DNA of 64,000 nucleotides from Coptis chinensis. Its lineage: Eukaryota; Streptophyta; Magnoliopsida; Ranunculales; Ranunculaceae. This document shows positions 45,401-56,366 of this stretch, one piece after another; positions within the stretch are counted from its first letter, which is position 1, and the number at the start of each line of letters is the position of its first letter. The stretch is from contig CM027382.1 of NCBI GenBank assembly GCA_015680905.1, positions 11,691,501 to 11,755,500 on the forward strand, given 5' to 3'. The notes beneath the pieces are model-generated. The model searched no databases. It worked only from the letters and a program-made list of their open reading frames with translations, and was not told the origin of the DNA. Position numbers and translations under genes: made by a program.

Positions 45401-45886
45401 AGAGTGATATCTGAAAACACAACTTTGGTTTAAGATGTGAAAGAGAAGAAAATTGCTATAAACAATATGCATCAAAGGTGAATGAATATGGAACTAATTA
45501 CTTCAAGGTGGTCGACAACTTAAAACTACACATGAAACATGCAACAAGAGGTTATATGAAGTTCAAAGTACAAACTAAAGATTTACTTGAACATAGAAAA
45601 CAGTCATGACATAGCACACCACTATAGTGCTCAGTAGTACCAAATCCATCATAGTCCTAAGTGCACCCCAAAAAGCCAACAAGAGGGAGAAAATGAAGCA
45701 AATTAGCACAAGTAGTCATGTACAAAGTATTCCTTCTCCATCCTCCCGCCAACACTCTTCTTTTTATTAAAAGTCGAGTCTATCGTTGATTCAAATATTA
45801 TCAGATCTTCAAGACCAACATTGTTGTGAAAAATCATTGAGTTGGGCATGGTCGGTCGGGTAATGTATCATATTCATTGTCGACAG

Positions 45887-46129
45887 TCTATTGACGTAAT
45901 GGATTACTCCTTACTGGTTGGGGTAGACAAGGAGAAGCACTAACTGGTTCTTGGGATTATCGATTTCGTGAGACAGTACACATGGGACAAGCACCTTGAG
46001 ACATGGGTGAAGGCTTCAGGCATCTTAGGCGGACCAAAAAACTCATCCCCTAATGTAGTCTCGCCTAAGCAGTACAAAAAGCGGTTCAGGAAGGCCATGT
46101 CGGAATATTTTGATCACCGATTTGTTTGA
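45887..46129 (+). pseudogene. FAB1: FAB1/PIKfyve kinase C-terminal fragment captured by Pack-MULE
   Basis: Reads SIDVMDYSLLVGVDKEKH, one [43 protein letters not shown] and [16 protein letters not shown]. This is the end of the PIP-kinase domain of plant FAB1 (phosphatidylinositol-3-phosphate 5-kinase): the MDYSLLVG and IIDF (metal-binding DF) blocks and the YKKRFR activation-loop-side tail are unmistakable. FAB1 makes PI(3,5)P2 on endosomes and vacuoles. Only about 80 of some 1,700 codons are present; the fragment begins after an AG (CGACAG/TCT), as if captured with a splice site, and ends soon after SEYF where the family would read on. One stop codon at 45941. It is a captured exon, not a working gene. 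Confidence 0.9.
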
Positions 46130-46718
46130 TTTGTTATGAAATTGTTTAATTGGCAAATTATGAATGAATTTTGATCACCGATTGGTTTGATTTGTTTTGA
46201 ATTTTGGCTGGAACTTAGGGCTTTTTAATTTCAATTCATCAAAGTTCTGTTATTTGTGCCCTTTGTTTGATGGAAGAAGATGGTGATGTCATCATCACTC
46301 ACTAAGACGTGTGTTGCATGAGGTGTTCTCGACCGTTGAGATCATAAGTTAGGATGATGCACGTAGCAGAAGAGGTAAACATGAGTGAGGGTAGTTTGGT
46401 AATTTTTGGTGAGCAGGGGTAGTGGGTGTCATTTAAGAAATTTTTTGGTGTACGTTGGATTAAATGGATAGGATGATGACACGCGACAATTGGAATGGTT
46501 TCGGTCTTAGAAGAGTCAATGGGTATTTTGAACATTTTACATGGTGAGGGGTAGATTTGACATTGCACATGCACCAAACGGATGGAATCGAGTCAATGAG
46601 AGTTGACTTGGTCATGCTATGAAATTGAGGGTGGAAGTCTAATAATCGAAAAATTGGGGGTGGAAATCTAATTGGCAAACTTGGTGGGGGTGGAAATCTA
46701 AAAAACTGTTATAAGTTT

Positions 46719-47249
46719 TCATTTAAATTATACATTTCGAATTGGCAAGTGCCGGTGAATTCTGTTTTCAAACACAAAGACCTGATGATACACGAACCTA
46801 GATAATCCAACAACTCACCCAGATAACAAAACCATGAGAAATAAGGATGACTGACTTTAATGCAGAATCAAATCAAGTTTTTATTTCATGAACCATATTA
46901 ACTGTGTAGGTACAGAATAAAGTCGATGTCTATCCCTCCTTGCAAGTACTCATTTTCACCAAGATTAAATGTTCTGGTCTTGAGAAGGTCTGTGATACTA
47001 CTATAACAACTAAATTATGGTAAACTCTTACTAAAATCCAGTTTCATATTTACATTATCAGTGAGAACATAAACAGCATGCATTCATAAAAAGAAATGAG
47101 CAAAAGAATCACTATGCATCAATGTAGCTTTTAGCTAGTCAACGAAAGAGTCGTGACTAATGATTTTGGCCATCGGGCTAATCCCATTTCATGATGAATA
47201 TATGTATATATTTTTTTGTTTTCTTATTATAAGAAAAAACCTACCGTCT
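46719..47249. other. No gene seen
   Basis: Sequence between the Pack-MULE and the TNT1-like Copia. No coding, repeat or RNA signal was recognised. Confidence 0.4.
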
Positions 47250-47254
47250 GAGTA

Positions 47255-48002
47255 TATTGTGGATAAATCAATGCGGAAACAACGTTATGCACAGCAAATA
47301 GATCAACCCTACATAAGGATTGATCCTTCTCTCTAGACAAGACTTTAACACCCTCCAAGTACTATCCCAACGCTTCTCATTAACAATTTAACAAGCATAT
47401 AAAGTAAAGATAATAATGCAAAAGAAAACCAACTTTGTGGATAAATCATTGCGGAAACAATGTTATCCACAACAAATACACAAGGATTAATCATTCTCTC
47501 TAGACAAGACTTCAACACCCTCCAAGTACTATCCTAACGCTTCTCATTAACAATTTAACAAGCATATAAAGTAAAGATAATAATGCAAAAGAGAACAAAC
47601 CACAAGGCAAGAACATATCGTGGTTCGGCAATTTGCCTACGTCCACACTGGCGAGTTCCAAACTTTACTAGATGTCCAGAGTAACTGATTACAAGAGCTC
47701 TCAATTCACTCACAAAGAATGAACACTCAACTCACTAAGAATTTCTCTCTTACAATCTCTCTCTCTCTCTTTTGGTTAGGTTAAGTTTTTACAAAAACTT
47801 TATATTTATACTGCTTCAAAACTTCAAACAAATAATTCGCGGTCGAAAACGGAAGGCGCTGGCCAAGCAAAAAGTAGAGAGCGCAAAGCCGCCTAACAAC
47901 CCGAAGTCACCAAAGAGAGGATCACAAGGCGCCGCTGTGTACAGCATACATAAAGCGTAGGCCCACCTAACACCAAGGAGAGAAAACGCCTTTTTCTCTA
48001 CA
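47255..48002 (-). repeat. 3' LTR with internal tandem duplication
   Basis: 748 bp. The first 178 bases (from TTGTGGATAAATCAATGCGG) are repeated immediately (from 47435). The same doubling occurs in the other LTR at 50564-50925, so it was inherited from the parent element. Confidence 0.88.
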
Positions 48003-48094
48003 TTCTCCATCTCGGTGAGGTTTTAACACATAAAACCGGGCGAACACATCCACCAAGAAGTACTAGTACCCAAACTCGCGTAGCTAACTTCCCC

Positions 48095-48345
48095 GAAGGG
48101 CCATGCCCACAAAGAGTGTCTTACTCATGAAGAGCCACCCACAAAGAGTGTCATGCTCACGAAGAGCCACCCACAAAACCGCCTTGCTCACGAAGAGTCA
48201 CCCATAAAGAGTCATGCTAACGAAGAGCCACCCACAAAAGAGTCATGCCCACAAAGAGCACGCCATGCCCACAAAGAGCTATCTTAACAGAGTCATGCTC
48301 ACAAAGAGCAATCACGCACGAAGGGGCCATGCCTACAAAAGGCAT
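48095..48345. repeat. Minisatellite of CACAAAGAGTCATGCTCACGAAGAGC
   Basis: About ten degenerate copies of a 20-30-base unit (CACAAAGAG..ATGCTCACGAAGAGCCACC) lie between the purine tract and pol. The relatives have a single short version (CCTGTGTGGGCATAGCC at 25815). Confidence 0.85.
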
Positions 48346-50407
48346 CAGTCAACAATGCATAAACCTCCACCATTTGTGGAGTACCTCCAACCAATGTTGG
48401 AACTCAACTCTATAGAGAACCTTCTACAACCCAAAGCCCTTTTGCCCGTAGGCAATGAAACAAATTCCCAAGTATAAAACTTGTCACGAGCCTCCACCAT
48501 TTCATGCATATCCATCGACCAATCTTTGCAATGACCATCTCTAACAACTTCTTCGAAGTCGTTTGGTTCATCACCCTCGATATTCAATGCATAGGCAACC
48601 GAGTTCGGTTGACCATAATGCTTCACTGGCTTATCATGCCCATACTTCGTAACTTGTTTCACACTTCTCTTTGGTTTTGATCTAGCCAAAACTTGTTGCT
48701 CAGGTTGTTGTAACTCTACTTCTTGTTGAATAGTTCTTTCATTAAGAACCTCACTCTCTATAACATCCTCTGAAGCTTCCATCTCAATCACTTGAGATTC
48801 TATAGAATCACCACTATTTCCAGCCTTCTCCAGCCTACTAAAATGTAGCACCGAAGTCTCATCAATGGTAACCTCATTACTGACCAAGAACTTGTGGTTC
48901 TCAAGACACCACAATCAGTATCCCTTTCCTCCCTTTGCATAGCCCAAGAATATAGCTTTCTTAGCTTTAGAATCAAGCTTATTATCCTTCATATGGTAGT
49001 TAGAACTAGATCCAAACACGCACAAAGTACCATAATCAGCTGGTTTCCCTGTCCACACCTCATAAGGTGTCTTGCAGTCTATTGCCGAAACTGGTGATCT
49101 ATTATACAAGTAACACGTCATGGCCACTGCATCTTCCCAGAACTCTTTGCCAAGATTGGCATTGGAAAGCAAACACCTAGCTTTCTCAACCAACATGCAA
49201 TTCATTCTTTCTGCTAACCCATTCTACTGTGGTGTGCCCTTCACTGTCTAGTGTCTAGCAATTCCCTGTTGCGCACAAAACTTTTGGAAAAGCTCATAGG
49301 TATACTCAGTATCATTGTCAGACTGTATAGTCTTTACCTTTTTATCTGTGCGATTCTCAACCCTTGTCTTCTACTTTTTAAATGTCTCAAAAACTTCATC
49401 CTTGGACTTCAAGATATATACCCACACATAGTGTGTATAATCATCGATGAAAGAGACATAATACCGGTTACCTCCCTTAGAAGCCACTCTAGAGGGTCCC
49501 CAAACATCCGTATTCACATAATCCAGGGCGCCTCTTGTTTTGTGCTTGCTTGTACCGAACTTGACTCTGCACTACTTGCCATAGACATAATGCTCGCAGA
49601 ATTCCATACTTGGTTCATTAAGTCTTTTAGTAGCCCTCGCTTGCACAACTCAAACAATCCCTTTTGGCTCATATGCCCAAGGCGCATATGCCATAATTTT
49701 GTGTACTCAGAATCATCACCACATGTACCCACTGCTACATCGCCTATCACTGTACTACCCAACAAAGTATACAAGTTTTCATGTCTTTGACCCTTCATAA
49801 TGACTAAAGAGCCACTAAGGATCTTTAGGACTCCACCATTTCCCACAAACTTGTGGCTTTTGGAATCTAAGGTACCAAGAGAAATAAGGTTCTTCTTTAG
49901 CTCAGGAACATGCATCACATCGGTTAAAGTCCTCATTACACCATCATGCATTTTGACCCGTATAGTTCTTACCGTCTTACAAGCAACATCATTACCTATT
50001 AAAATGAAACCTCCACTCAAGTTCTCATAGGTAGAAAACCACTTCCTATTTGGACACATGTGGTAGGAACACCCGGAATCAAGAATCCACTTTTCGATCA
50101 TGTGGTCGTCTTGTGTAGACACCGAAAGACCTACATCATCCCCATCGAAGTCGGAAGCAAGACTTGCTTCACTAACATGCTCATTCTCAAACTTACCACT
50201 CATCTTGTTACTATTTCTCGGGCTAGGGGCAATCACATAGATAATGCCCTTTTCTTTGCAATTGTAGAAGCAGTATACATGTTTTAAAGGCTTCTTCGAA
50301 CTACCTTCCACTTGCTTGTGGAAGTCATCTCATCTCGACATCACCCCCACCGCTTTTTCTTTTGCTTCTTTATCAAACTTCTCTACTTCAAATCTAGCAT
50401 TTGACAT
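48345..50407 (-). pseudogene. Copia gag-pol remnant (gag core and RT/RNase H deleted)
   Basis: The minus strand starts at 50407 with a gag beginning (MSNARFEVEKF) that jumps directly into a DKEAKEKA-type later segment, so the gag core and CCHC are lost except CFYNCKEKG. Then follow protease CSYHMCPNRKW with DSGCS, ISLGTLDSKSHKF, GAG-pre-integrase LWHMRLGHMSQKGLFELCKR (49690), integrase pieces, MNCMLVEKARCLLSNANLGK, EFWEDAVAMTCYLYNRSPVS, a linker, and only the first blocks of RT (KFYTWEFVSLPTGKRALGCR at about 48440). RT and RNase H are missing. It could transpose only with proteins from relatives. Confidence 0.87.
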
Positions 50408-50563
50408 CTTGGGAGCCTTTTTTCAAGTCACACACAATAACAAAAAAAAAAAAATATCTCACTCAGGAATTTTATCGAACACCTTGTCTACGCAAATTTT
50501 GAGCACTATGGTTCTTCACCAAAACTAAAAATCCTAGGTCATATACCCCGTTCCAATACCAAT

Positions 50564-51315
50564 TGTTGTGGATAAATCAATGCGAAAACAACGTTATCCA
50601 CAGCAAATAGATCAACCCTACACAAGGATTGATCCTTCTCTCTAGACAAGACTTCAACACCCTCCAAGTACTATCCCAATGCTTCTCATTAACAATTTAA
50701 CAAGCAAATAAAGTAAAGATAATAATGCAAAAGAGAACCAACCTTGTAGATAAATCACTGTGGAAACAACATTATCCACAGCAAATAGATCAACCCTACA
50801 CAAGGATTGATCTTTCTCTCTAGACAAGACTTCAACACCCTCCAAGTATTATCCCAATGCTTCTCATTAACAATTTAACAAGCATATAAAGTAAAGATAA
50901 TAATGCAAAAGTGAACCAACTACAAGATAATAATATATCATGGTTCGGCAATTTGCCTACGTCCATACTGGCGAGTTCCAAGCTTTATTAGATGTCCAGA
51001 GTAACATATTACAAGAGCTCCCAATTCACTCACAAAGAATGAACACTCAACTCACTAAGAATTTCTCTCTTACAATCTCTCTCTCTCTCTTTTTTGGTTA
51101 GGTTAAGTTTTTACAGAAAAAACTTATATTTATACTTGTTTCAAAAACTTTCTCAAACAAATAAATCGGTCTCTTTGAAAATCGGTGGAGGCAGCGGCTA
51201 GCCTAACAACCTGAAAGTCGTCAAAGAGAGGAGCGCGTGCGCGCCCTTGTCTAGGCATACATAGAGCGCAGGAACGCCTAACACCAAGGAGAGAAAAACG
51301 TCTTTTTTCTCTACA
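50564..51315 (-). repeat. 5' LTR with the same internal tandem duplication
   Basis: 752 bp, similar to 47255-48002 throughout; the CG-rich part (51180-51260, GGAGCGCGTGCGCGCCC) differs by clumped changes. Confidence 0.88.
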
Positions 51316-51342
51316 GAGTACACCATAGGCCAACTCCTTGAG

Positions 51343-51345
<3 letters not shown>

Positions 51346-51425
<80 letters not shown>
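51346..51425. repeat. (AT)n microsatellite, about 80 bp
   Basis: Uninterrupted AT dinucleotides, 26 bases after the TNT1-like element's right target duplication. Confidence 0.97.
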
Positions 51426-51428
<3 letters not shown>

Positions 51429-52089
51429 TTATGTTTTTCAAGTTTATTGGTATGCATGTGTTTATATATAAGAAAAGCAATTAAAAATGTGGTTACCATC
51501 ATCGGTTTCTTAAAACTGTGACAGTAATATGTATTATACTTCATTCTCTTCTACATTTCTGGTGTCTTGCTTTTAATCTCTACTTTAACAATGCCTAAAA
51601 TATATTTTTTTTTTTTCACTTTGCAATCGAATATGATTCCTCTCATAGCCAAGTTTTGCCTTTTTGAATAACTACTTCAGTGCCTTCAAAAGATCTGCGA
51701 GACATTCAAGAAAGTAACTAGTTGCCAATCTTATACATGCCTTTGTTGTAAACTTTGTTGAAATTGCAATTATATTATCCTAATATCACCCCTGTTTTTT
51801 CAGGTCCAGGATTCCTTTTAGCTAGATTCTGCATTTGTGTTAGAGTTTTCCAATGCCATCTTGAAGAGAAAACTAGAAGCTATCTTTCTTTGATGCTTGC
51901 GTGCTTGGTGCTCTACCAGATTTCCCCTATAATGTTTAGTTGTTTAATACCAAATTGATCATGTTGGCTATTTTCAGTGTCCTTAATACTAGTGACCAGC
52001 ATCACCTAACTTTTAAAAGTAATGCTTGGGGTGTTTCTCTGAGTTCTCAAATCCTTCCAACCACACTTTATTCCTATGTTTCCACAAGG
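51426..52089. other. No gene seen
   Basis: AT-rich; nothing recognised before the three-LTR element. Confidence 0.4.
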
Positions 52090-52094
52090 CCAAC

Positions 52095-52420
52095 TGTTAA
52101 ATTACATGTTAGTGATAATACTAGGAGAGTTGTGACATTGATAATTGAGAGATACCAAGAAGAAAGAGAATGGAGAATAATATAGATTGATTGCTTGAAA
52201 GAGAGAGAGATTGATTAGGGTTAGAGTGATTGAATTGAATTGTAGTTATCTACCCAGAGTTACATATTTATACTAACTTACCTTAGGTGTGAAGTAACCC
52301 AAAGCATGAGAATGGAAACTACTAGATATGGAAAGTGTATATTAGAATATGGAAACTACTAAATATAGATGTCCACACTTATAGAAACGTGAGACTTTCC
52401 ATATATGACATATTCTAATA
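52095..52420 (-). repeat. Inverted LTR copy
   Basis: Reverse-complement of the other two LTRs, from the TGTTAAATT.. end to ..TATTCTAATA. It carries an extra 40-base duplication of AGTAGTTTCC near 52320-52360. Contains the complement of AGTATAAATATG, the LTR TATA box. Confidence 0.87.
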
Positions 52421-52455
52421 TTGTATATTAGAATATGTCATATTCTAATATACAA
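52421..52455. repeat. Perfect 17-bp-arm palindrome between head-to-head LTRs
   Basis: TTGTATATTAGAATATG, one base, then its exact complement. It contains another copy of the LTR start in each direction (TATTAGAATATG), with TTGTA/TACAA at the edges. Confidence 0.9.
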
Positions 52456-52719
52456 TATTAGAATATGTCATATATGGAAAGTCTCACGTTTCTATAAGTG
52501 TGGACATCCATATCTAGTAGTTTCCATTATCATGCTTTGGGTAACTTCACACCTAAGGTAAGTTAGTATAAATATGTAACTCGGGTAGAAACTACAATTA
52601 AACTCAATCTCTCTCTCAATCAATCAATTTATATTATTCTCCATTGTCCTTCTTCTTGATATCTCTCAATTATCAATGTCACAACTCTCCTAGCATCACC
52701 ACTAACATGCAATTTAATA
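52456..52719 (+). repeat. Direct LTR, upstream of interior
   Basis: 264 bp, TATTAGAATATGTCATATAT to GCAATTTAATA. Followed by the primer site. Confidence 0.85.
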
Positions 52720-53954
52720 TGGTATCGAGTACGTCGAGTTCAAATCAAAGTTTAGTGGTATGTTAGGAGAGGAATCCATCATCAAAAAATCAAAATCAAT
52801 ATCAAAATCAATTTTTTTTCAATTTTCAATATTTAATTCAATTCAAGTTTCAATCTTTATCACAAGAAGAAGTATTCAAGATCTAGTGGTGTTCTCATTG
52901 ATTCTATTCTTATGCTCTAGGATTATCATCACTCACCGGCACGCGTCTTTTCTCCGTAGTCTTTGTTCATTGTCAATGTTCACCGGTACTGTTCAAGGCA
53001 CTTTTCAAGGTTTCGCACGTCTCCTTATTCTCTTGGTTCGAAGTCAGCATTCAAGTTCCGCAATCTCTCTGTTTCGAAATCTCGCTATAGGCGTGCCCGC
53101 GCTCAAGATGGGCCTTCGTCAAGGAGCACCCGCACCCTTCTCTCTGTATCACACACTTGCTATAGGCGCGCCCGCGCCCTCCTCTCTATCTCTTGCACTA
53201 GCTGTTCAGTTTTGTTGCATGGGGCACACGTGCTCGATTTAGTCTTGCTCAAGGCGCCCCCGCGCCCTTACCTAAACATATCAGGTCCAGTTTTTCATAT
53301 TCTTCAGAAGTTTCTCCTCATCTCAACTATAATGATTTGGTAGAATTCCTGATTATTGGTTGGTTGATAAGTTTTTTCCTTTATAAGGGTTTGACTCCCT
53401 TTCATGTCATGGCTCTAAGTTCTATGGTGTTTCACCAGCTTTCTGTTTTAGCCTTCTTATTGAGGAGCTTTTCATATGTTCTTTGTTGTTGATGGTTCGG
53501 CTTTTCGTGTTTTGATTCCTTTTATGCGCAGTGGTGCCAAGTACTCAGTTGCTTCATTGACTCTTACTATTTCTTGTTGAGCTCTTTGGCTGAAAAGCAT
53601 GAGCTTTCAATTCATCTCTCAGGTTGCAGTCACATCATCACTACCCTATTCAGTTTTCATCAATCTCTTGGTTGCAGTCACATCATCACTACACTATTCA
53701 GATTCATCTATCAGGTTGCAGTCATATCATAGGTGTTCTGTTTCCAGTTTGTGCCTGTGGTACAAATTCAGTTTTCAAGTTAGGCCATTGTCTACACCGA
53801 CAGTTTCACTTTCCAGAACGTCTCATCTCAACAGTTGTTTGAGTTCTTCAACTAAAGGCAATTCTATGCGAAAGGGGGAGCTGTATTCTTATCTTTTCTT
53901 TCTTCCATTCAAACTGTTATTTGCAAGTATGCGGCATTCCAGCTTGAGGGGGAG
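52720..53954 (+). other. Interior of the three-LTR element
   Basis: No domain match. It includes three copies of a GCGCGCCCGCGCCC-type CG-rich motif (53088-53270) and three tandem 40-50-base copies of GGTTGCAGTCACATCATCAC (53620-53735). Open frames here (for example 52760-53242) have no recognisable similarity and are not called as genes. Confidence 0.6.
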
Positions 53955-54259
53955 TATTAGAATATGTCAATATTAGAATATGCCATATATGGAAAGTCCC
54001 ACGTTTCTATAAGTGTGGACATCCATATCTAGTAGTTTCCATTCTCATGCTTTGGGTTACTTCACACCCAAGGTAAGTTAGTATAAATATGTAACTCTGG
54101 ATAGAGAACTTCAATTCAACTCAATCACTCCAGCCCTAATCAATCTCTCTCTCTCTCAATCAATCAATCTATATTATTCTCCATAGTCCTTCTTCTTGGT
54201 ATCTCTCAATTATCAATGTCACAACTCTCCTAGTATCACTACTAACATGCAATTTAACA
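53955..54259 (+). repeat. Right LTR
   Basis: 305 bp, TATTAGAATATGTCAATATT to GCAATTTAACA. Nearly the same as 52456-52719 in its central part, with extra sequence (CACTCCAGCCCTAATCAATC) lacking in that copy but present in the inverted one. Confidence 0.85.
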
Positions 54260-54264
54260 CCAAC

Positions 54265-55064
54265 ATGCCTCCCAATCTCGCAGCATTCCAATTTCCACAA
54301 GGTGTGATACTTATCCTTTTCACAGTCTTCATGGCTTGCTGTAACCTTTGAAACTGGCTTGGTCGCATAAAACTGTAAGTACAATAAGCACAATCCAATT
54401 ATCTTCTAACATCCACACTGGTCTCCACTACCCAACGGATTTTCTTTAGCCAACACAACTAGCTCAACAATATAATCAACTCTTTTACTTGGAAGCTAAC
54501 TGCGAGGCCTACATATAACTAAGATTAGTTGTATCAATTCTTAAATTATTTGTCCACATACAGACCCCCAATAAATCTATAGCTAGCTCAGAGAAATCCA
54601 AATGGAAGGACTCTATATAGTATATACGACTATACCAGTCCCATCCCTGGTTTGATGACCTTGTTCAAATTTTTTCACTTTTTTCTCCAACTCCCTTCTT
54701 GTACGAATAGCTAACAAAACCCCAGAGCGCCATACCTAGTTCGACAAAGCTTGCATTCTTTATAGCACGCAATTTTTATATATACTCAAGTGACAAGTCG
54801 ATCTGTTAATATCACCACCTGAAGTGAAATCTAAGAATATATACCTCTCTAGCTAACTCGTTCCGTAGATTGGTCATCAGTTAATTTGTAGCATTCTAAA
54901 TCCTTGAGTAGGCCTTCAAATTCCAGTGTATGGCTTCTCTAACTTCCCCTTATACCAAGCCTTTGTGTTTGATTTGTATCTGCAAAAGGTTCCTGTATCT
55001 AAGTCTGTTGAGCTCGTAAGTAAGCACTCATATCCTTCACAAGGTTGCTTTCTGATCACATGAG
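54265..55064. other. No gene seen
   Basis: No supported feature. Possibly older intron or intergenic sequence of the duplicated subtilase unit. Confidence 0.4.
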
Positions 55065-55463
55065 CTTTTATGGTTATGGTGTTTGCCAAATTGATCTGGT
55101 AAAAGGGCTGAATCCTGGATTGTTTTATGATGCTTTGGAAGCCGACTAAGCAAAAATGTTATGCAACTTAAATTACACAGTAGACAAAATTAGAATCATT
55201 ACTGGAGATAATATTACTTGCAGTGCAAGCAAAGGAGACGAGGCACTTCTGAATTTTCCTTCCATGGCTGCATATTACTCCCGTCACCAACTTAATGCTG
55301 GATTCGCGAACTCCACATAGAAGGCAACAATCAGCAATCAACATGATCCTATCCTTCAAGTCACTGAATGAGAAGCAGATGAGTTCATTTCAAATATTAC
55401 TGGAGGAGTACGAGTCGCATGGTGCACAGTGTAAGAAGTCCAATTGTTGCATTGGATAGATGA
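55065..55463 (+). pseudogene. Second copy of the subtilase last exon
   Basis: Matches 16322-16810 at the base level: GCTTTTATGGTTATGGTGTT, TGATGCTTTGGAAG, TTATGCAACTTAAATTACAC and AATCATTACTGGAG are shared, and so are the Fn3 pieces (CCTTCAAGTCACTGAATGAG, TATTACTGGAGGAGTACG). Stops (for example at the EADY position, GACTAAGC) and deletions, such as the loss of the PNSTYK..SLNIF piece, destroy the frame. Ends at the same place (TGA at 55461). This places a subtilase relic about 900 bases upstream of the intact PME, the same neighbour order as at 16288-19261. Confidence 0.9.
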
Positions 55464-56300
55464 AACTTCAATTGCTGGCCTAGAAACTATATTTGAATTT
55501 GTTGGCATACATATTGTTGTCTGATTTACATAACTGTTTGTCCATTCTGTTATTTTCAGAGACTGTATTACATTTGTTCTTGTATTGTCACTGGATCACT
55601 ATTATTTGCAGTAGTGGTTTATTGTTCTTCTTCATTACAACTGGGTGTCAACGTACGTGGAGCACCCAGATGAATACTTTTATTTCTAAGCATATTGGAT
55701 GACCACAAGAAAAAAATAAAATAAAATAATACTCCATCCGATGAAACTTTGCTGTTGTACAATCTTTGTGGTGCCTGAATAAAATGGAATGGCTGGAAAA
55801 TAGTATACGATTATATTGGTTGGTTTAAATTGAATTTTGTTGCCGATTATGGCAAGGAGTAGCTGGCCGGCCTGGTGTTGCAGAAGAAGCAGAGCCTCTT
55901 CCTATGAATTGGATCTGGCTATAAAATGCTGCTTGAATCAAGGAGAATATGTAGGAATGTTGAGAAAGTAATAGTTAATACTAATTTAGCAATATAAATT
56001 CATGCAAATATATGGCTCATCAGACCATGAATAGCGATAGCAAAATTTGGAGATACAGGTATTGACATTTTCCTGGTAAAAATTTCTTTTGCGGAACCCA
56101 CTATGCAATAGACAACTCAATACACCCAAAAAAAAGCTAAAAACACAAGATATTTGAAATAACAATGCAACTACCAAAAAAAATGCCAAAAAGCGGTTGG
56201 TCATTAGAATATAGTAGTTTTAACCAACGAAATCTCTCCTAAAATTTAGCAAATGCTGTTAAACAGAATTTGAAGTGTTCTAAATTGAGGATAGGAGATA
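55464..56300. other. Upstream region of the intact PME
   Basis: No coding region. It would contain the promoter of the downstream gene; the only explicit element seen is a TATA box at 56303. Confidence 0.4.
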
Positions 56301-56302
56301 AC

Positions 56303-56309
56303 TATAAAA
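56303..56309 (+). promoter_or_regulatory. TATA box candidate of the PME gene
   Basis: CTATAAAATAG lies 64 bases upstream of the ATG at 56367, leaving a 5' untranslated region of roughly 30 bases. Confidence 0.55.
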
Positions 56310-56366
56310 TAGGTTTCATTTTATCATCATCATTAAACCACACCTTTTACTTCAAGGTTGGAATAA

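Larger units (their letters stand above)
44090..46708 (+). mobile_element. Mutator-like Pack-MULE, 2.62 kb, long TIRs
   Basis: Flanked by TTATAAGTTT (44080-44089 and 46709-46718). The two ends are inverted repeats of about 400 bp: AGTTTTTAAGATTTCCACCC, CCAAGTTTGCCAATTAGATT and TTCTTAAATGACAC from the left appear as complements near 46680, 46665 and 46435. There is no transposase between. The interior holds a fragment of a FAB1 kinase gene (plus strand) and a LINE RNase H fragment (minus strand), so it has captured host DNA. Downstream of the last PME pseudogene exon by 67 bases. Confidence 0.85.
47255..51315 (-). mobile_element. TNT1-like Copia, internally deleted, 4.06 kb
   Basis: LTRs 47255-48002 and 50564-51315 (748 and 752 bp) with GAGTA at 47250-47254 and 51316-51320. 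The primer site (TGGTATTGG on minus, next to 50564) and the CCTCACCGAGATGGAG-type purine tract (complement at 48003-48020) fix minus orientation. Only part of gag-pol remains, so it is non-autonomous. It belongs to the family of 21084-26540 and 62144-64000: the primer-site context AACAAT/TGGTAT and the TGTAGAGAAA LTR start are shared. Confidence 0.9.
52095..54259 (+). mobile_element. Small non-autonomous LTR element with three LTRs (one inverted)
   Basis: An inverted LTR (52095-52420) and a direct LTR (52456-52719) stand head to head, then a 1.2-kb interior, then a third LTR (53955-54259). A primer site TGGTATCGAGTACG follows the second (52720) and a purine tract GCTTGAGGGGGAG precedes the third. 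CCAAC at 52090-52094 and 54260-54264 flanks the whole block, but not the two-LTR element alone (TACAA on its left). No gag or pol was recognised inside, so it would be mobilised in trans. Between the head-to-head LTRs is a 35-base palindrome. Confidence 0.82.

Noticed and set aside
48095..48477. Array of similar 20-30-base units considered as CRISPR
   Set aside because: Units are degenerate, lack regular unique spacers, and lie inside a plant Copia element; it is a minisatellite.
51130..51544. Tyr-Ile repeat open frames over the AT run
   Set aside because: Translation of an (AT)n microsatellite.
52760..53343. Open frames in the interior of the three-LTR element (160 and 126 codons)
   Set aside because: Overlapping frames, Ser/Arg-rich, driven by CG-rich repeats; no gag, protease or pol motif.
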